Origin: Streptomyces sp. McG3
GTDB lineage: Bacteria > Actinomycetota > Actinomycetes > Streptomycetales > Streptomycetaceae
DNA: 36,816 nucleotides
NCBI RefSeq assembly: GCF_018619185.1
Contig: NZ_JAAXYC010000049.1
Span: forward strand, 1 to 36,816
Direction of reading: 5' to 3'
This document shows positions 6,937 to 13,664 of this stretch, in pieces (position 1 is the first letter of the stretch; each line of letters starts with the position of its first letter). The position numbers were made by a program, and so were the translations under genes. The notes beneath the pieces were generated by a model. That model was not told where the DNA came from, ran no database searches, and saw only the letters and a list, made by a program, of their open reading frames with translations.

Positions 6937-8097
6937 GTGACCGTGGAGAGCACTGCCGCCGCGCGTAAACCGCGACGCGCCAGTAAGCGGACCAGCGCCG
7001 CGAAGAAGCCGCAGAGTTCCGAGCCCCAGCTCGTACAGCTGCTGACGCCCGAGGGCGAGCGCGTCGAGCACCCGGACTACAGCATCGATCTGAGCGCCGA
7101 CGAGCTGCGCGGCCTGTACCGGGACATGGTCCTCACCCGCCGCTTCGACGCCGAGGCGACCGCCCTCCAGCGCCAGGGCGAGCTGGGCCTGTGGGCCTCG
7201 CTGCTCGGCCAGGAGGCCGCCCAGATCGGCAGCGGCCGGGCCCTGCGCGACGACGACTACGTCTTCCCGACCTACCGGGAGCACGGGGTCGCCTGGTGCC
7301 GCGGCGTCGACCCGACCAATCTGCTCGGCATGTTCCGCGGGGTGAACCACGGCGGCTGGGACCCGAACAGCAACAACTTCCACCTGTACACGATCGTCAT
7401 CGGCTCGCAGACGCTGCACGCCACCGGCTACGCCATGGGCGTCGCCAAGGACGGCGCGGACTCCGCCGTGATCGCGTACTTCGGTGACGGGGCCTCCAGC
7501 CAGGGCGACGTCGCCGAGTCGTTCACCTTCTCCGCGGTCTACAACGCCCCCGTCGTCTTCTTCTGCCAGAACAACCAGTGGGCCATCTCCGAGCCCACCG
7601 AGCGCCAGACCCGCGTGCCGCTCTACCAGCGCGCCCAGGGCTACGGCTTCCCCGGCGTCCGGGTCGACGGCAACGACGTCCTCGCCTGCCTGGCCGTCAC
7701 CCGCTCCGCGCTGGAGCGCGCGCGCCGGGGCGAGGGCCCGACCCTGGTCGAGGCGTTCACCTACCGGATGGGCGCCCACACCACCTCCGACGACCCGACG
7801 AAGTACCGGGCCGACGAGGAGCGGGCCGCGTGGGAGGCCAAGGACCCGATCCTGCGGGTGCGCGCCTACCTGGAGAAGGAGAAGCTCGCGGACGAGGCCT
7901 TCTTCACCGCGCTGGACGAGGAGAGCGAGACCCTCGGCAAGCGGGTACGGGAGGCGGTGCGCGCGATGCCCGACCCGGACCCGATGGCCCTGTTCGAGCA
8001 CGGCTACGCCGACGGCAACTCCCTCGTGGACGAGGAGCGGGCCCAGTTCTCCGCCTACCAGGCATCGTTCGCCGACTCTGCCGAGGAGGGCAAGTAG
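6937..8097 (+). CDS. bkdA: branched-chain 2-oxoacid dehydrogenase E1 alpha subunit
   Basis: 386 residues; the thiamine-diphosphate-binding alpha subunit of the E1 decarboxylase. The ThDP motif starts at GDG 183-185 (YFGDGASSQGDVAESF) and ends at the NN of QNNQWAIS (212-213). GQEAAQIG and the phosphorylation-loop-like YRMGAHTTSDDPTKY are typical of the family. GTG at 6937 has GGAGGAG 7 bases upstream. The product decarboxylates branched 2-oxoacids from Val, Leu and Ile and passes the acyl group to the E2 lipoyl arm, supplying isobutyryl-, isovaleryl- and 2-methylbutyryl-CoA starters for fatty acids and polyketides. Automated annotation often labels it pyruvate dehydrogenase E1 alpha; the operon and length favour Bkd. 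bkdB follows after 2 bases. Confidence 0.93.
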   Translation: MTVESTAAARKPRRASKRTSAAKKPQSSEPQLVQLLTPEGERVEHPDYSIDLSADELRGLYRDMVLTRRFDAEATALQRQGELGLWASLLGQEAAQIGSGRALRDDDYVFPTYREHGVAWCRGVDPTNLLGMFRGVNHGGWDPNSNNFHLYTIVIGSQTLHATGYAMGVAKDGADSAVIAYFGDGASSQGDVAESFTFSAVYNAPVVFFCQNNQWAISEPTERQTRVPLYQRAQGYGFPGVRVDGNDVLACLAVTRSALERARRGEGPTLVEAFTYRMGAHTTSDDPTKYRADEERAAWEAKDPILRVRAYLEKEKLADEAFFTALDEESETLGKRVREAVRAMPDPDPMALFEHGYADGNSLVDEERAQFSAYQASFADSAEEGK

Positions 8098-8099
8098 CC

Positions 8100-9080
8100 A
8101 TGGCCGTGGAAAAGATGTCCATCGCGAAAGCGCTCAACGAGTCGCTCCGCCTCGCCCTCGACAACGACCCCAAGGTCCTCATCATGGGTGAGGACGTCGG
8201 CAAGCTCGGCGGCGTCTTCCGCATCACCGACGGACTCCAGAAGGACTTCGGCGAGGACCGGGTGATCGACACCCCGCTCGCCGAGTCCGGCATCGTCGGC
8301 ACGGCGATCGGCCTGGCCCTGCGCGGCTACCGCCCGATCGTCGAGATCCAGTTCGACGGCTTCGTCTTCCCCGCGTACGACCAGATCGTCACGCAGCTCG
8401 CCAAGATGCACGCCCGCGCGCTCGGCAAGATCAAGCTGCCGGTCGTCGTGCGCATTCCGTACGGCGGCGGCATCGGCGCGGTCGAGCACCACAGCGAGTC
8501 CCCCGAGGCGCTCTTCGCGCACGTCGCGGGATTGAAGGTGGTCTCGCCGTCCAACGCGAGCGACGCCTACTGGATGATGCAGCAGGCCGTCCAGAGCGAC
8601 GACCCGATCATCTTCTTCGAGCCCAAGCGGCGTTACTGGGACAAGGGCGAGGTCGACACCGAGTCCATCCCGGGCCCGCTGCACAGGGCCGTGACCGTCC
8701 GCGAGGGCAGCGACCTCACGCTCGTCGCGTACGGGCCGATGGTGAAGGTCTGTCAGGAAGCGGCCACCGCCGCCCAGGAGGAGGGCAAGTCGATCGAGGT
8801 CCTGGACCTGCGCTCGATGTCCCCGATCGACTTCGACGCCATCCAGACGTCGGCGGAGAAGACCGGCCGGGTCGTGGTCGTCCACGAGGCGCCCGTCTTC
8901 TACGGCTCCGGCGCGGAGATCGCCGCCCGGATCACCGAGCGCTGCTTCTACCACCTCGAAGCGCCCGTGCTGCGGGTCGGCGGCTACCACGTCCCCTACC
9001 CGCCGGCCCGGCTGGAGGACGAGTATCTGCCCGGCCTGGACCGGGTGCTCGACGCCGTCGACCGCTCGCTGGCGTTCTGA
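8100..9080 (+). CDS. bkdB: branched-chain 2-oxoacid dehydrogenase E1 beta subunit
   Basis: 326 residues, the usual length for E1 beta. Typical blocks are present: ALNESLRLALDNDPKVLIMG at the N-terminus, GVFRITDGLQKDFG, DTPLAESGIVGTAIGLALRG, PVVVRIPYGGGIGAVEHHSE, and the C-terminal transketolase-like domain with LDLRSMSPIDFD and VGGYHVPYPP. It forms the alpha2-beta2 E1 heterotetramer with BkdA. ATG at 8100 has GGAGGG 9 bases upstream inside the end of bkdA, and the 2-base gap implies translational coupling. It completes the ThDP site that the alpha subunit begins. Confidence 0.93.
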   Translation: MAVEKMSIAKALNESLRLALDNDPKVLIMGEDVGKLGGVFRITDGLQKDFGEDRVIDTPLAESGIVGTAIGLALRGYRPIVEIQFDGFVFPAYDQIVTQLAKMHARALGKIKLPVVVRIPYGGGIGAVEHHSESPEALFAHVAGLKVVSPSNASDAYWMMQQAVQSDDPIIFFEPKRRYWDKGEVDTESIPGPLHRAVTVREGSDLTLVAYGPMVKVCQEAATAAQEEGKSIEVLDLRSMSPIDFDAIQTSAEKTGRVVVVHEAPVFYGSGAEIAARITERCFYHLEAPVLRVGGYHVPYPPARLEDEYLPGLDRVLDAVDRSLAF

Positions 9081-9091
9081 GGAGAGGGTTC

Positions 9092-10555
9092 GTGACGACG
9101 ATGACCGAAACGTCCGCTCGTTTCCGTGAGTTCAAGATGCCCGACGTGGGCGAGGGACTGACCGAGGCCGAGATCCTCAAGTGGTTCGTCCAGCCCGGCG
9201 ACACCGTCACCGACGGCCAGGTCGTGTGCGAGGTCGAGACCGCGAAGGCGGCCGTCGAGCTGCCGATCCCGTTCGACGGGGTGGTGCACGAGCTGCGCTT
9301 CCCCGAGGGCACGACCGTCGACGTCGGCCAGGTGATCATCGCGATCGACGTGGCCCCGGGCAGCGGTGACGCGCCTGCTCCGGCCCCGGCCGCTCCGGCC
9401 CAGGAGCCGGTGGAGTCCGCCGATGCGGGCGACGGTGACGCGCCGAAGGGCCGTACGCCGGTCCTGGTGGGCTACGGCGTCGCCGAGTCCTCCACCAAGC
9501 GCCGCCCGCGCAAGGGGGCCACGGCGGCTCCGGAGGCCGCCGCCGTCGCGGCGGCGGTGCAGGCCGAACTGAACGGGCACGCGGCACCGGCTGCTCCCGC
9601 TCCCGCGCCTGCGGTGCCGGCTCAGGCCGGTGCGCCGGACGGAGGCCGTCCGCTCGCCAAGCCCCCGGTCCGCAAGCTCGCCAAGGACCTGGGCATCGAC
9701 CTGGCGACGGTGGTGCCGACCGGCAGGGACGGCATCATCACCCGCGAGGACGTCCACGCGGCGGCGGCGCCGGCGGTTACGGCTCCGGTGGCTGCCCCGG
9801 CCCCCTCGCCGACGGCTTCCGAGGCCCCGGCAGCCGCCGTGGCCTCCGACTCCGCCCGCGAGACCCGCATCCCGGTCAAGGGCGTGCGCAAGGCCATCGC
9901 GCAGGCGATGGTGGGCAGCGCGTTCACCGCGCCGCACGTCACCGAGTTCGTCACGGTCGACGTGACGCGCACGATGAAGCTCGTGGCCGAGCTCAAGGAG
10001 GACAAGGACATGGCGGGGGTGCGGGTCAACCCGCTCCTGATCATCGCCAAGGCCCTCCTCGTCGCGATCAAGCGGAACCCCGAGGTCAACGCCGCCTGGG
10101 ACGAGGCCAACCAGGAGATCGTGCGGAAGCACTACGTCAACCTGGGCATCGCGGCGGCCACCCCGCGCGGTCTGATCGTGCCGAACATCAAGGACGCGCA
10201 CGACCGGACGCTGCCGCAGCTCGCGGCGGCCCTGGGCGAGCTGGTCGCCACGGCCCGGGACGGCAAGACGTCCCCGGCGGCGATGGCGGGCGGCACGGTG
10301 ACCATCACCAACGTCGGCGTCTTCGGTGTCGACACCGGTACGCCGATCCTCAACCCGGGCGAGTCCGCGATCCTGGCGGTCGGCGCGATCAAGCTCCAGC
10401 CGTGGGTCCACAAGGGCAAGGTGAAGCCGCGTCAGGTCACCACGCTGGCCCTGTCGTTCGACCACCGTCTGGTCGACGGCGAGCTGGGCTCCAAGGTGCT
10501 GGCCGATGTGGCGGCGATCCTGGAGCAGCCGAAGCGCCTGATCACCTGGGCTTAG
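9092..10555 (+). CDS. bkdC: branched-chain 2-oxoacid dehydrogenase E2 (dihydrolipoamide acyltransferase)
   Basis: 487 residues with the classic E2 order. A single lipoyl domain (about 10-90) carries the lipoyl lysine Lys52 in VETAKAAVE. An Ala/Pro-rich flexible linker leads to a peripheral subunit-binding domain (KPPVRKLAKDLGIDL ... TGRDGIITREDV), a second linker and a catalytic acyltransferase domain ending in ALSFDHRLVDG with the active-site His. GTG at 9092 has AGGAG 7 bases upstream; a downstream ATG at 9101 is possible. No E3 (lipoamide dehydrogenase) gene follows, so a shared E3 is presumably encoded elsewhere. A strong hairpin ends the operon. Confidence 0.93.
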   Translation: MTTMTETSARFREFKMPDVGEGLTEAEILKWFVQPGDTVTDGQVVCEVETAKAAVELPIPFDGVVHELRFPEGTTVDVGQVIIAIDVAPGSGDAPAPAPAAPAQEPVESADAGDGDAPKGRTPVLVGYGVAESSTKRRPRKGATAAPEAAAVAAAVQAELNGHAAPAAPAPAPAVPAQAGAPDGGRPLAKPPVRKLAKDLGIDLATVVPTGRDGIITREDVHAAAAPAVTAPVAAPAPSPTASEAPAAAVASDSARETRIPVKGVRKAIAQAMVGSAFTAPHVTEFVTVDVTRTMKLVAELKEDKDMAGVRVNPLLIIAKALLVAIKRNPEVNAAWDEANQEIVRKHYVNLGIAAATPRGLIVPNIKDAHDRTLPQLAAALGELVATARDGKTSPAAMAGGTVTITNVGVFGVDTGTPILNPGESAILAVGAIKLQPWVHKGKVKPRQVTTLALSFDHRLVDGELGSKVLADVAAILEQPKRLITWA

Positions 10556-10563
10556 GTGCTTTT

Positions 10564-10601
10564 CCGGTGGGCCCGTACGTTGCGGCGTACGGGCCCACCG
10601 G
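10564..10601 (+). terminator. bkd operon terminator
   Basis: A perfect 16-bp stem (10564-10579 with 10586-10601) and a 6-base loop, starting 8 bases after the bkdC stop codon. Confidence 0.9.
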
Positions 10602-10613
10602 TATGTCCGGCCC

Positions 10614-10670
10614 TCACCGCACGGCGGGTTCGGCGTACACGGTCTTTCCCTCCGTGCGCGGCTCGACGAC
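10614..10670 (-). pseudogene. C-terminal remnant of an anti-sigma-type HATPase regulatory protein
   Basis: On the minus strand, reading towards 10614, the frame gives VEPRTEGKTVYAEPAVR and then a stop. The pattern GKTV(Y/W)AE close to a stop is the C-terminal end of Streptomyces HATPase_c (RsbW-like) proteins; compare DAWGVDPRGAGKSIWFE at the end of the phosphatase in this window. A further DAW a few codons upstream may belong to it. There is no start codon or upstream domain, so only the last few codons survive. It lies head-to-head with a DUF397 remnant. The short length keeps this tentative. Confidence 0.5.
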
Positions 10671-10672
10671 CC

Positions 10673-10768
10673 GTCCGCGACTCCACGCGTCTCGGCGGCC
10701 CCGTGCTCACGCTCGCGCCCGCCGCCTGGGACGCCTTCAGGGCCGGCCTGCGCCGCCGGCGGCCGTGA
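10673..10768 (+). pseudogene. C-terminal remnant of a DUF397 protein
   Basis: In one frame the sequence reads VRDSTRLGGPVLTLAP, then AAWDAFRAGLRRRRP and a stop. This is the conserved end of DUF397 proteins (VRDSK...GPVLxFxPxxWxAFxAGVR). The N-terminal half of the domain, with its WRKSSxS motif, is absent, and upstream codons show no similarity. In Streptomyces DUF397 genes usually sit beside an XRE-family regulator and a divergent HATPase gene, and the HATPase tail lies directly to the left here. I read it as the surviving edge of a deleted cassette. Confidence 0.6.
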
Positions 10769-10779
10769 GCCTCGGCAAC

Positions 10780-10826
10780 GCGAAGGGGCCCGGTCCGCAC
10801 ACTCCGTGCGGGCCGGGCCCCTTCGC
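10780..10826 (-). terminator. terminator of the K15-type transpeptidase gene
   Basis: Arms 10780-10800 and 10806-10826 form a 21-bp stem with one mismatch and a 5-base loop, 18 bases downstream of the minus-strand stop codon. Confidence 0.85.
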
Positions 10827-10843
10827 CGTGCAACGCGTGCGGG

Positions 10844-11743
10844 CTACTTCTTGAACCCGTAGTCCATCAGCTTCTTCGCGTCGGCGGTGCGGTTCGCCTC
10901 GGAGGACGAGGTGAGCACCGTGCCGATGACTGTCTTGCCCTTGCGGGTCGCGGCGAAGACCAGGCAGTACTTGGCGGTCGGGCCGGAGCCGGTCTTGACG
11001 CCGATGTCGCCGCTGTAGCTGCTGAGCATCTTGTTGGTGTTGCTCCACGACATGTAGCGGTAGCCACCGCTCTTCGTGGTGACCTTCTGCTTGGTCGACT
11101 TGGTCTTGACGATCGAGCGGAACGTGGAGTTCTTCATCGCCTTGCTGGCGATCTTCGTCAGGTCACGGGGGGTCGAGTAGTTGTTGCCGCCCCCTATGCC
11201 GTCGAACGAGTCGAAGCGGGTGTTCTTCAGCTTGAGGCTCTTGGCCGTGGCGTTCATCTTGCCGATGAACGACTTCACGCGGGCCGCACGGGTCTTGCCG
11301 GAGCCGAACTTGTCGGCCAGGGCGTACGCGGCGTCGCAGCCGGAGGGGAGCATCAGGCCGTAGAGGAGCTGGCCCACGGTGGGCTTGTCGCCGACGATGA
11401 GCCGGGCGGACGAGGCGTTCTTCTTGACGATGTAGTCGCTGTACGCCTTCTGGACCGTGACCTTGGACTTCAGGTTCACGTTCTTCTGCGACAGGACCAC
11501 CAGCGCCGTCATGATCTTGGTGGTGGAGCCCGTGGAACGCCGGGTGTCCGCGGACTTGGTGAAGAGGGTCTTGCCGGTGCCGTCGTTCATCACGAAGCCG
11601 CCCTTGGCGACGATCTTCGGAGTCGGCGGCGTGGCGGCGTGCGCCGTGGAGGCGAAGGCGCTGCCCGCGAGCACCGCACCGGCGGTGAGCGTCACGGTGG
11701 CCGTGACGGTGACGCGATTGATGCGCTTGATGCCGATATTCAA
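10844..11743 (-). CDS. K15-type penicillin-binding DD-transpeptidase (low-molecular-weight PBP)
   Basis: 299 residues. A signal peptide (basic MNIGIKRINR, hydrophobic core, cleavage near AHA) precedes a serine penicillin-recognising domain with the three active-site motifs STTK (73-76), SGC (134-136) and KTG (250-252). The SGC triad, where most family members have S-x-N, together with long stretches such as LLYGLMLPSGCDAAYALADK, matches my memory of the Streptomyces K15 DD-transpeptidase. It should act outside the membrane on D-Ala-D-Ala stems, cross-linking rather than only trimming. The TTG at 11743 is chosen because GGAG lies 7 bases upstream; an ATG at 11779 lacks a ribosome-binding site and would put MWPHIRGIWSVQ before the signal peptide. 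Automated annotation may call it D-alanyl-D-alanine carboxypeptidase. Confidence 0.88.
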   Translation of the reverse strand: MNIGIKRINRVTVTATVTLTAGAVLAGSAFASTAHAATPPTPKIVAKGGFVMNDGTGKTLFTKSADTRRSTGSTTKIMTALVVLSQKNVNLKSKVTVQKAYSDYIVKKNASSARLIVGDKPTVGQLLYGLMLPSGCDAAYALADKFGSGKTRAARVKSFIGKMNATAKSLKLKNTRFDSFDGIGGGNNYSTPRDLTKIASKAMKNSTFRSIVKTKSTKQKVTTKSGGYRYMSWSNTNKMLSSYSGDIGVKTGSGPTAKYCLVFAATRKGKTVIGTVLTSSSEANRTADAKKLMDYGFKK

Positions 11744-11827
11744 CTGAACGCTCCAAATGCCCCTGATATGCGGCCACATAAGGGTGCCGCTCGCAGGTGA
11801 GACTCCTGGGACGGGGCAATGGATGTG

Positions 11828-12502
11828 TTACCGCTCGGGTGAATTTGCGCAGGCTTGACCATGGGCCGTCGGGGCGCAGCAGCCCTTGCCCCGCCAGGCC
11901 TCGCGCCCCTCCTTGACGGCGAGGCCGGCGATGGCGAGGGCGGCGACGGGATCGGCCCAGGTCCAGCCGAGGGTCGCGTTGAGGAGGAGTCCGGCCAGCA
12001 GTACGGCGGAGAGGTACGTGCACAGCAGGGTCTGCTTGGAGTCCGCGACGGCGGAGGCGGACCCGATCTCGCGTCCCGCGCGCCGCTGGGCGGCCGACAG
12101 GAACGGCATGACGGCCAGCGAGAGCGCGGCGATGACGATGCCGAGAGGGGAGGGTTCCGCCTCGCCGGTCCCGGTCAGCGCCCGGACCGCGTCGACGGCG
12201 ACGTACGCGGCGAGCGCGAAGAACGACACCGCGATGATCCGCAGGGCCGTCCTCTCCCGGCTCTCGCGCACCGCGTGCTCGCGGGCGGAGAACTGCCAGG
12301 CGACGGCGGCGGCGGAGGAGACCTCGATGACGGAGTCCAGGCCGAAGCCGATCAGGGCGCTGGAGGAGGCGATCGTTCCGGCGGTGAGGGCGACCACCGC
12401 CTCGATGACGTTGTAGGCGATGGTGACCGCGACCAGCAGCCGTATCCGGCGGGCGAGCACCTCCCGGCGGGCCGGGGAGGGGCCGAGGGAGAGCGTGGTC
12501 AT
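11828..12502 (-). CDS. cation diffusion facilitator-like metal transporter with Cys-rich tail
   Basis: 224 residues, about six transmembrane helices and almost no cytoplasmic C-terminal domain, shorter than the usual 300-residue CDF protein. In helix 2 the family HxxxD becomes DSVIE (Asp56, Glu60); in helix 5 it becomes QTLLC (Gln157, Cys161) after Asp154. The tail carries Cys208, Cys209, His214 and Cys218. These residues suggest a soft-metal site (Cd, Pb, Zn) rather than the classical zinc site. The ATG overlaps the stop of the upstream sensor gene by one base (TGATG), so the two are translationally coupled. Predicted role: efflux of the metal sensed by the CmtR-type repressor. Confidence 0.8.
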   Translation of the reverse strand: MTTLSLGPSPARREVLARRIRLLVAVTIAYNVIEAVVALTAGTIASSSALIGFGLDSVIEVSSAAAVAWQFSAREHAVRESRERTALRIIAVSFFALAAYVAVDAVRALTGTGEAEPSPLGIVIAALSLAVMPFLSAAQRRAGREIGSASAVADSKQTLLCTYLSAVLLAGLLLNATLGWTWADPVAALAIAGLAVKEGREAWRGKGCCAPTAHGQACANSPER

Positions 12503-12837
12503 CAGCAGCAGCCCTCCGTCTCCGCGTCCGGGCAGGTGCGGTCCGACTCGACGGCCACCACCGCGGAGCGCAGGTCGTCCAGGGCGCTGCCGAGACGGTC
12601 GTCGGCCAGTTCGTAGCGTGTCCGGCGGCCGTCCGGCACGGTGACGACCAGGCCGCAGTCGCGCAGGCAGGCCAGGTGGTTGGAGAGCCGGGTCCGGGAG
12701 ATGCCCAGGGCCTCGGCGAGGTCGGAGGGGTACGCCGGGGCCTCGCGGAGCGCGAGCAGCAGGCGGCAGCGGATCGGGTCGGCGAGTGCGCGGCCGAACC
12801 GCGCGAGGACCTCGATGTCGGAAGCGACGGTCAGCAT
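12502..12837 (-). CDS. cmtR: CmtR-type ArsR/SmtB metal-sensing repressor
   Basis: 111 residues with a winged helix (ALADPIRCRLLLAL ... ISRTRLSNHLACLRDCGLVV). Cys57, Cys61 and Cys102 fall at the same residue numbers as the Cd(II)/Pb(II) ligands of Mycobacterium tuberculosis CmtR (from memory), and Cys24 is shared too. The family represses its own operon and releases DNA on metal binding. The ATG at 12837 has no Shine-Dalgarno and lies 7 bases after a -10-like TACTGT, so the mRNA may be leaderless. A palindrome sits in the promoter spacer. The partner gene is a CDF-like transporter, not the P-type ATPase linked to CmtR in M. tuberculosis. Confidence 0.9.
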   Translation of the reverse strand: MLTVASDIEVLARFGRALADPIRCRLLLALREAPAYPSDLAEALGISRTRLSNHLACLRDCGLVVTVPDGRRTRYELADDRLGSALDDLRSAVVAVESDRTCPDAETEGCC

Positions 12838-12844
12838 GGGACGG

Positions 12845-12880
12845 ACAGTACATTAAATCCTGAATTCAGAGAATCCTGAA
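12845..12880 (-). promoter_or_regulatory. CmtR operon promoter and candidate operator
   Basis: The minus strand carries TACTGT (12850-12845) as a likely -10. Just upstream lies the perfect palindrome CTGAATTCAG (12860-12869). AATCCTGAA occurs at 12856-12864 and again at 12872-12880 (period 16). This AT-rich block, in otherwise GC-rich DNA, sits where a bound ArsR-family dimer would block RNA polymerase. Confidence 0.7.
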
Positions 12881-12968
12881 CTGTTGGGTTCGTTCGGCGG
12901 CCTTCTTCCTGTCGCCCTGGCGGGGGTCCAGAATCCGGACGGGGGCCGACATGCGTGCATGTTGTATC

Positions 12969-12974
12969 TATGCT
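12969..12974 (+). promoter_or_regulatory. candidate -10 (TATGCT) for leaderless GntR gene
   Basis: TATGCT ends 6 bases before the ATG at 12981, and no Shine-Dalgarno precedes that ATG, so transcription may begin at the start codon. TTGTATCTAT directly upstream could be part of a GntR operator. Confidence 0.45.
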
Positions 12975-12980
12975 GTGCGC

Positions 12981-13664
12981 ATGCCTGCCGCACCCTCCGC
13001 CCCCGTACAGCCGCCGACCTCCTCCCTCAAGCGCCCGCCCGCTGCCGAGCGCGTCTACACGCACATCAAGGAAGCCGTCCTCGACCGCCGCTACGAGGGC
13101 GGGACGCTGCTCACCGAAGGGGATCTCGCGGACGCGGTCGGCGTCTCCCGGACGCCGGTGCGCGAGGCGCTGCTGCGGCTGGAGGTCGAGGGGCTGATCA
13201 AGCTCTACCCGAAGAAGGGCGCCCTCGTTCTCGCCGTCTCCGCGCAGGAGATCAAGGACGTGGTGGAGACCCGGCTGCTGGTCGAGGAGTTCGCCGCGCG
13301 CAAGGCGGTGCCCGCGTCCCCGCAGCTGATCGCCCGGCTGGAGCAGCTCCTGGAGGAACAGCGGCAGTTGGCGGAGGACGGCGATCTGGCGGAGGTGGCC
13401 GTCAAGGACCGCTGCTTCCACGCCGAGATCGTGAAGAACGCCGGCAACGAGATCCTCTCGCGCCTCTACGACCAGCTGCGCGACCGTCAGCTGCGGATGG
13501 GCGTCGCGGTGATGGAGGCCCACCCGGGCAGGATCGAGGCCAACATCACCGAGCACGGTGAGCTGCTGGAGGCGATCCGCGCCGGGGACGCCGACGGGGC
13601 GGCCCTGGTCGTGCGCCGCCATGTCAGCCGGGTGCGGGTGCTGGTGCGGGGTGAGGACCGGTGA
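12981..13664 (+). CDS. GntR-family transcriptional regulator (FadR/FCD subfamily)
   Basis: 227 residues. N-terminal winged helix at about 17-85 (AAERVYTHIKEAVLDRRYEG, DLADAVGVSRTPVREALLRL, EGLIKLYPKKGALV). The C-terminal all-helical FCD domain contains ETRLLVEEFAARK, DRCFHAEIVKNAGNEILSRL and EHGELLEAI; the Asp/His residues in these segments are where FCD proteins bind a metal and a carboxylate ligand. It overlaps the MFS gene downstream, so the two are one operon, and the transporter's substrate is probably the regulator's ligand; its identity is not evident. The start is the ATG at 12981; an upstream in-frame ATG at 12951 would add MRACCIYAVR, which looks non-coding. Confidence 0.9.
   Translation: MPAAPSAPVQPPTSSLKRPPAAERVYTHIKEAVLDRRYEGGTLLTEGDLADAVGVSRTPVREALLRLEVEGLIKLYPKKGALVLAVSAQEIKDVVETRLLVEEFAARKAVPASPQLIARLEQLLEEQRQLAEDGDLAEVAVKDRCFHAEIVKNAGNEILSRLYDQLRDRQLRMGVAVMEAHPGRIEANITEHGELLEAIRAGDADGAALVVRRHVSRVRVLVRGEDR

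Noticed and set aside
6937..10555. Pyruvate dehydrogenase operon
   Set aside because: The E1 alpha/beta plus E2 arrangement, the single lipoyl domain and the neighbouring regulator match the Streptomyces bkd locus; no E3 is adjacent.
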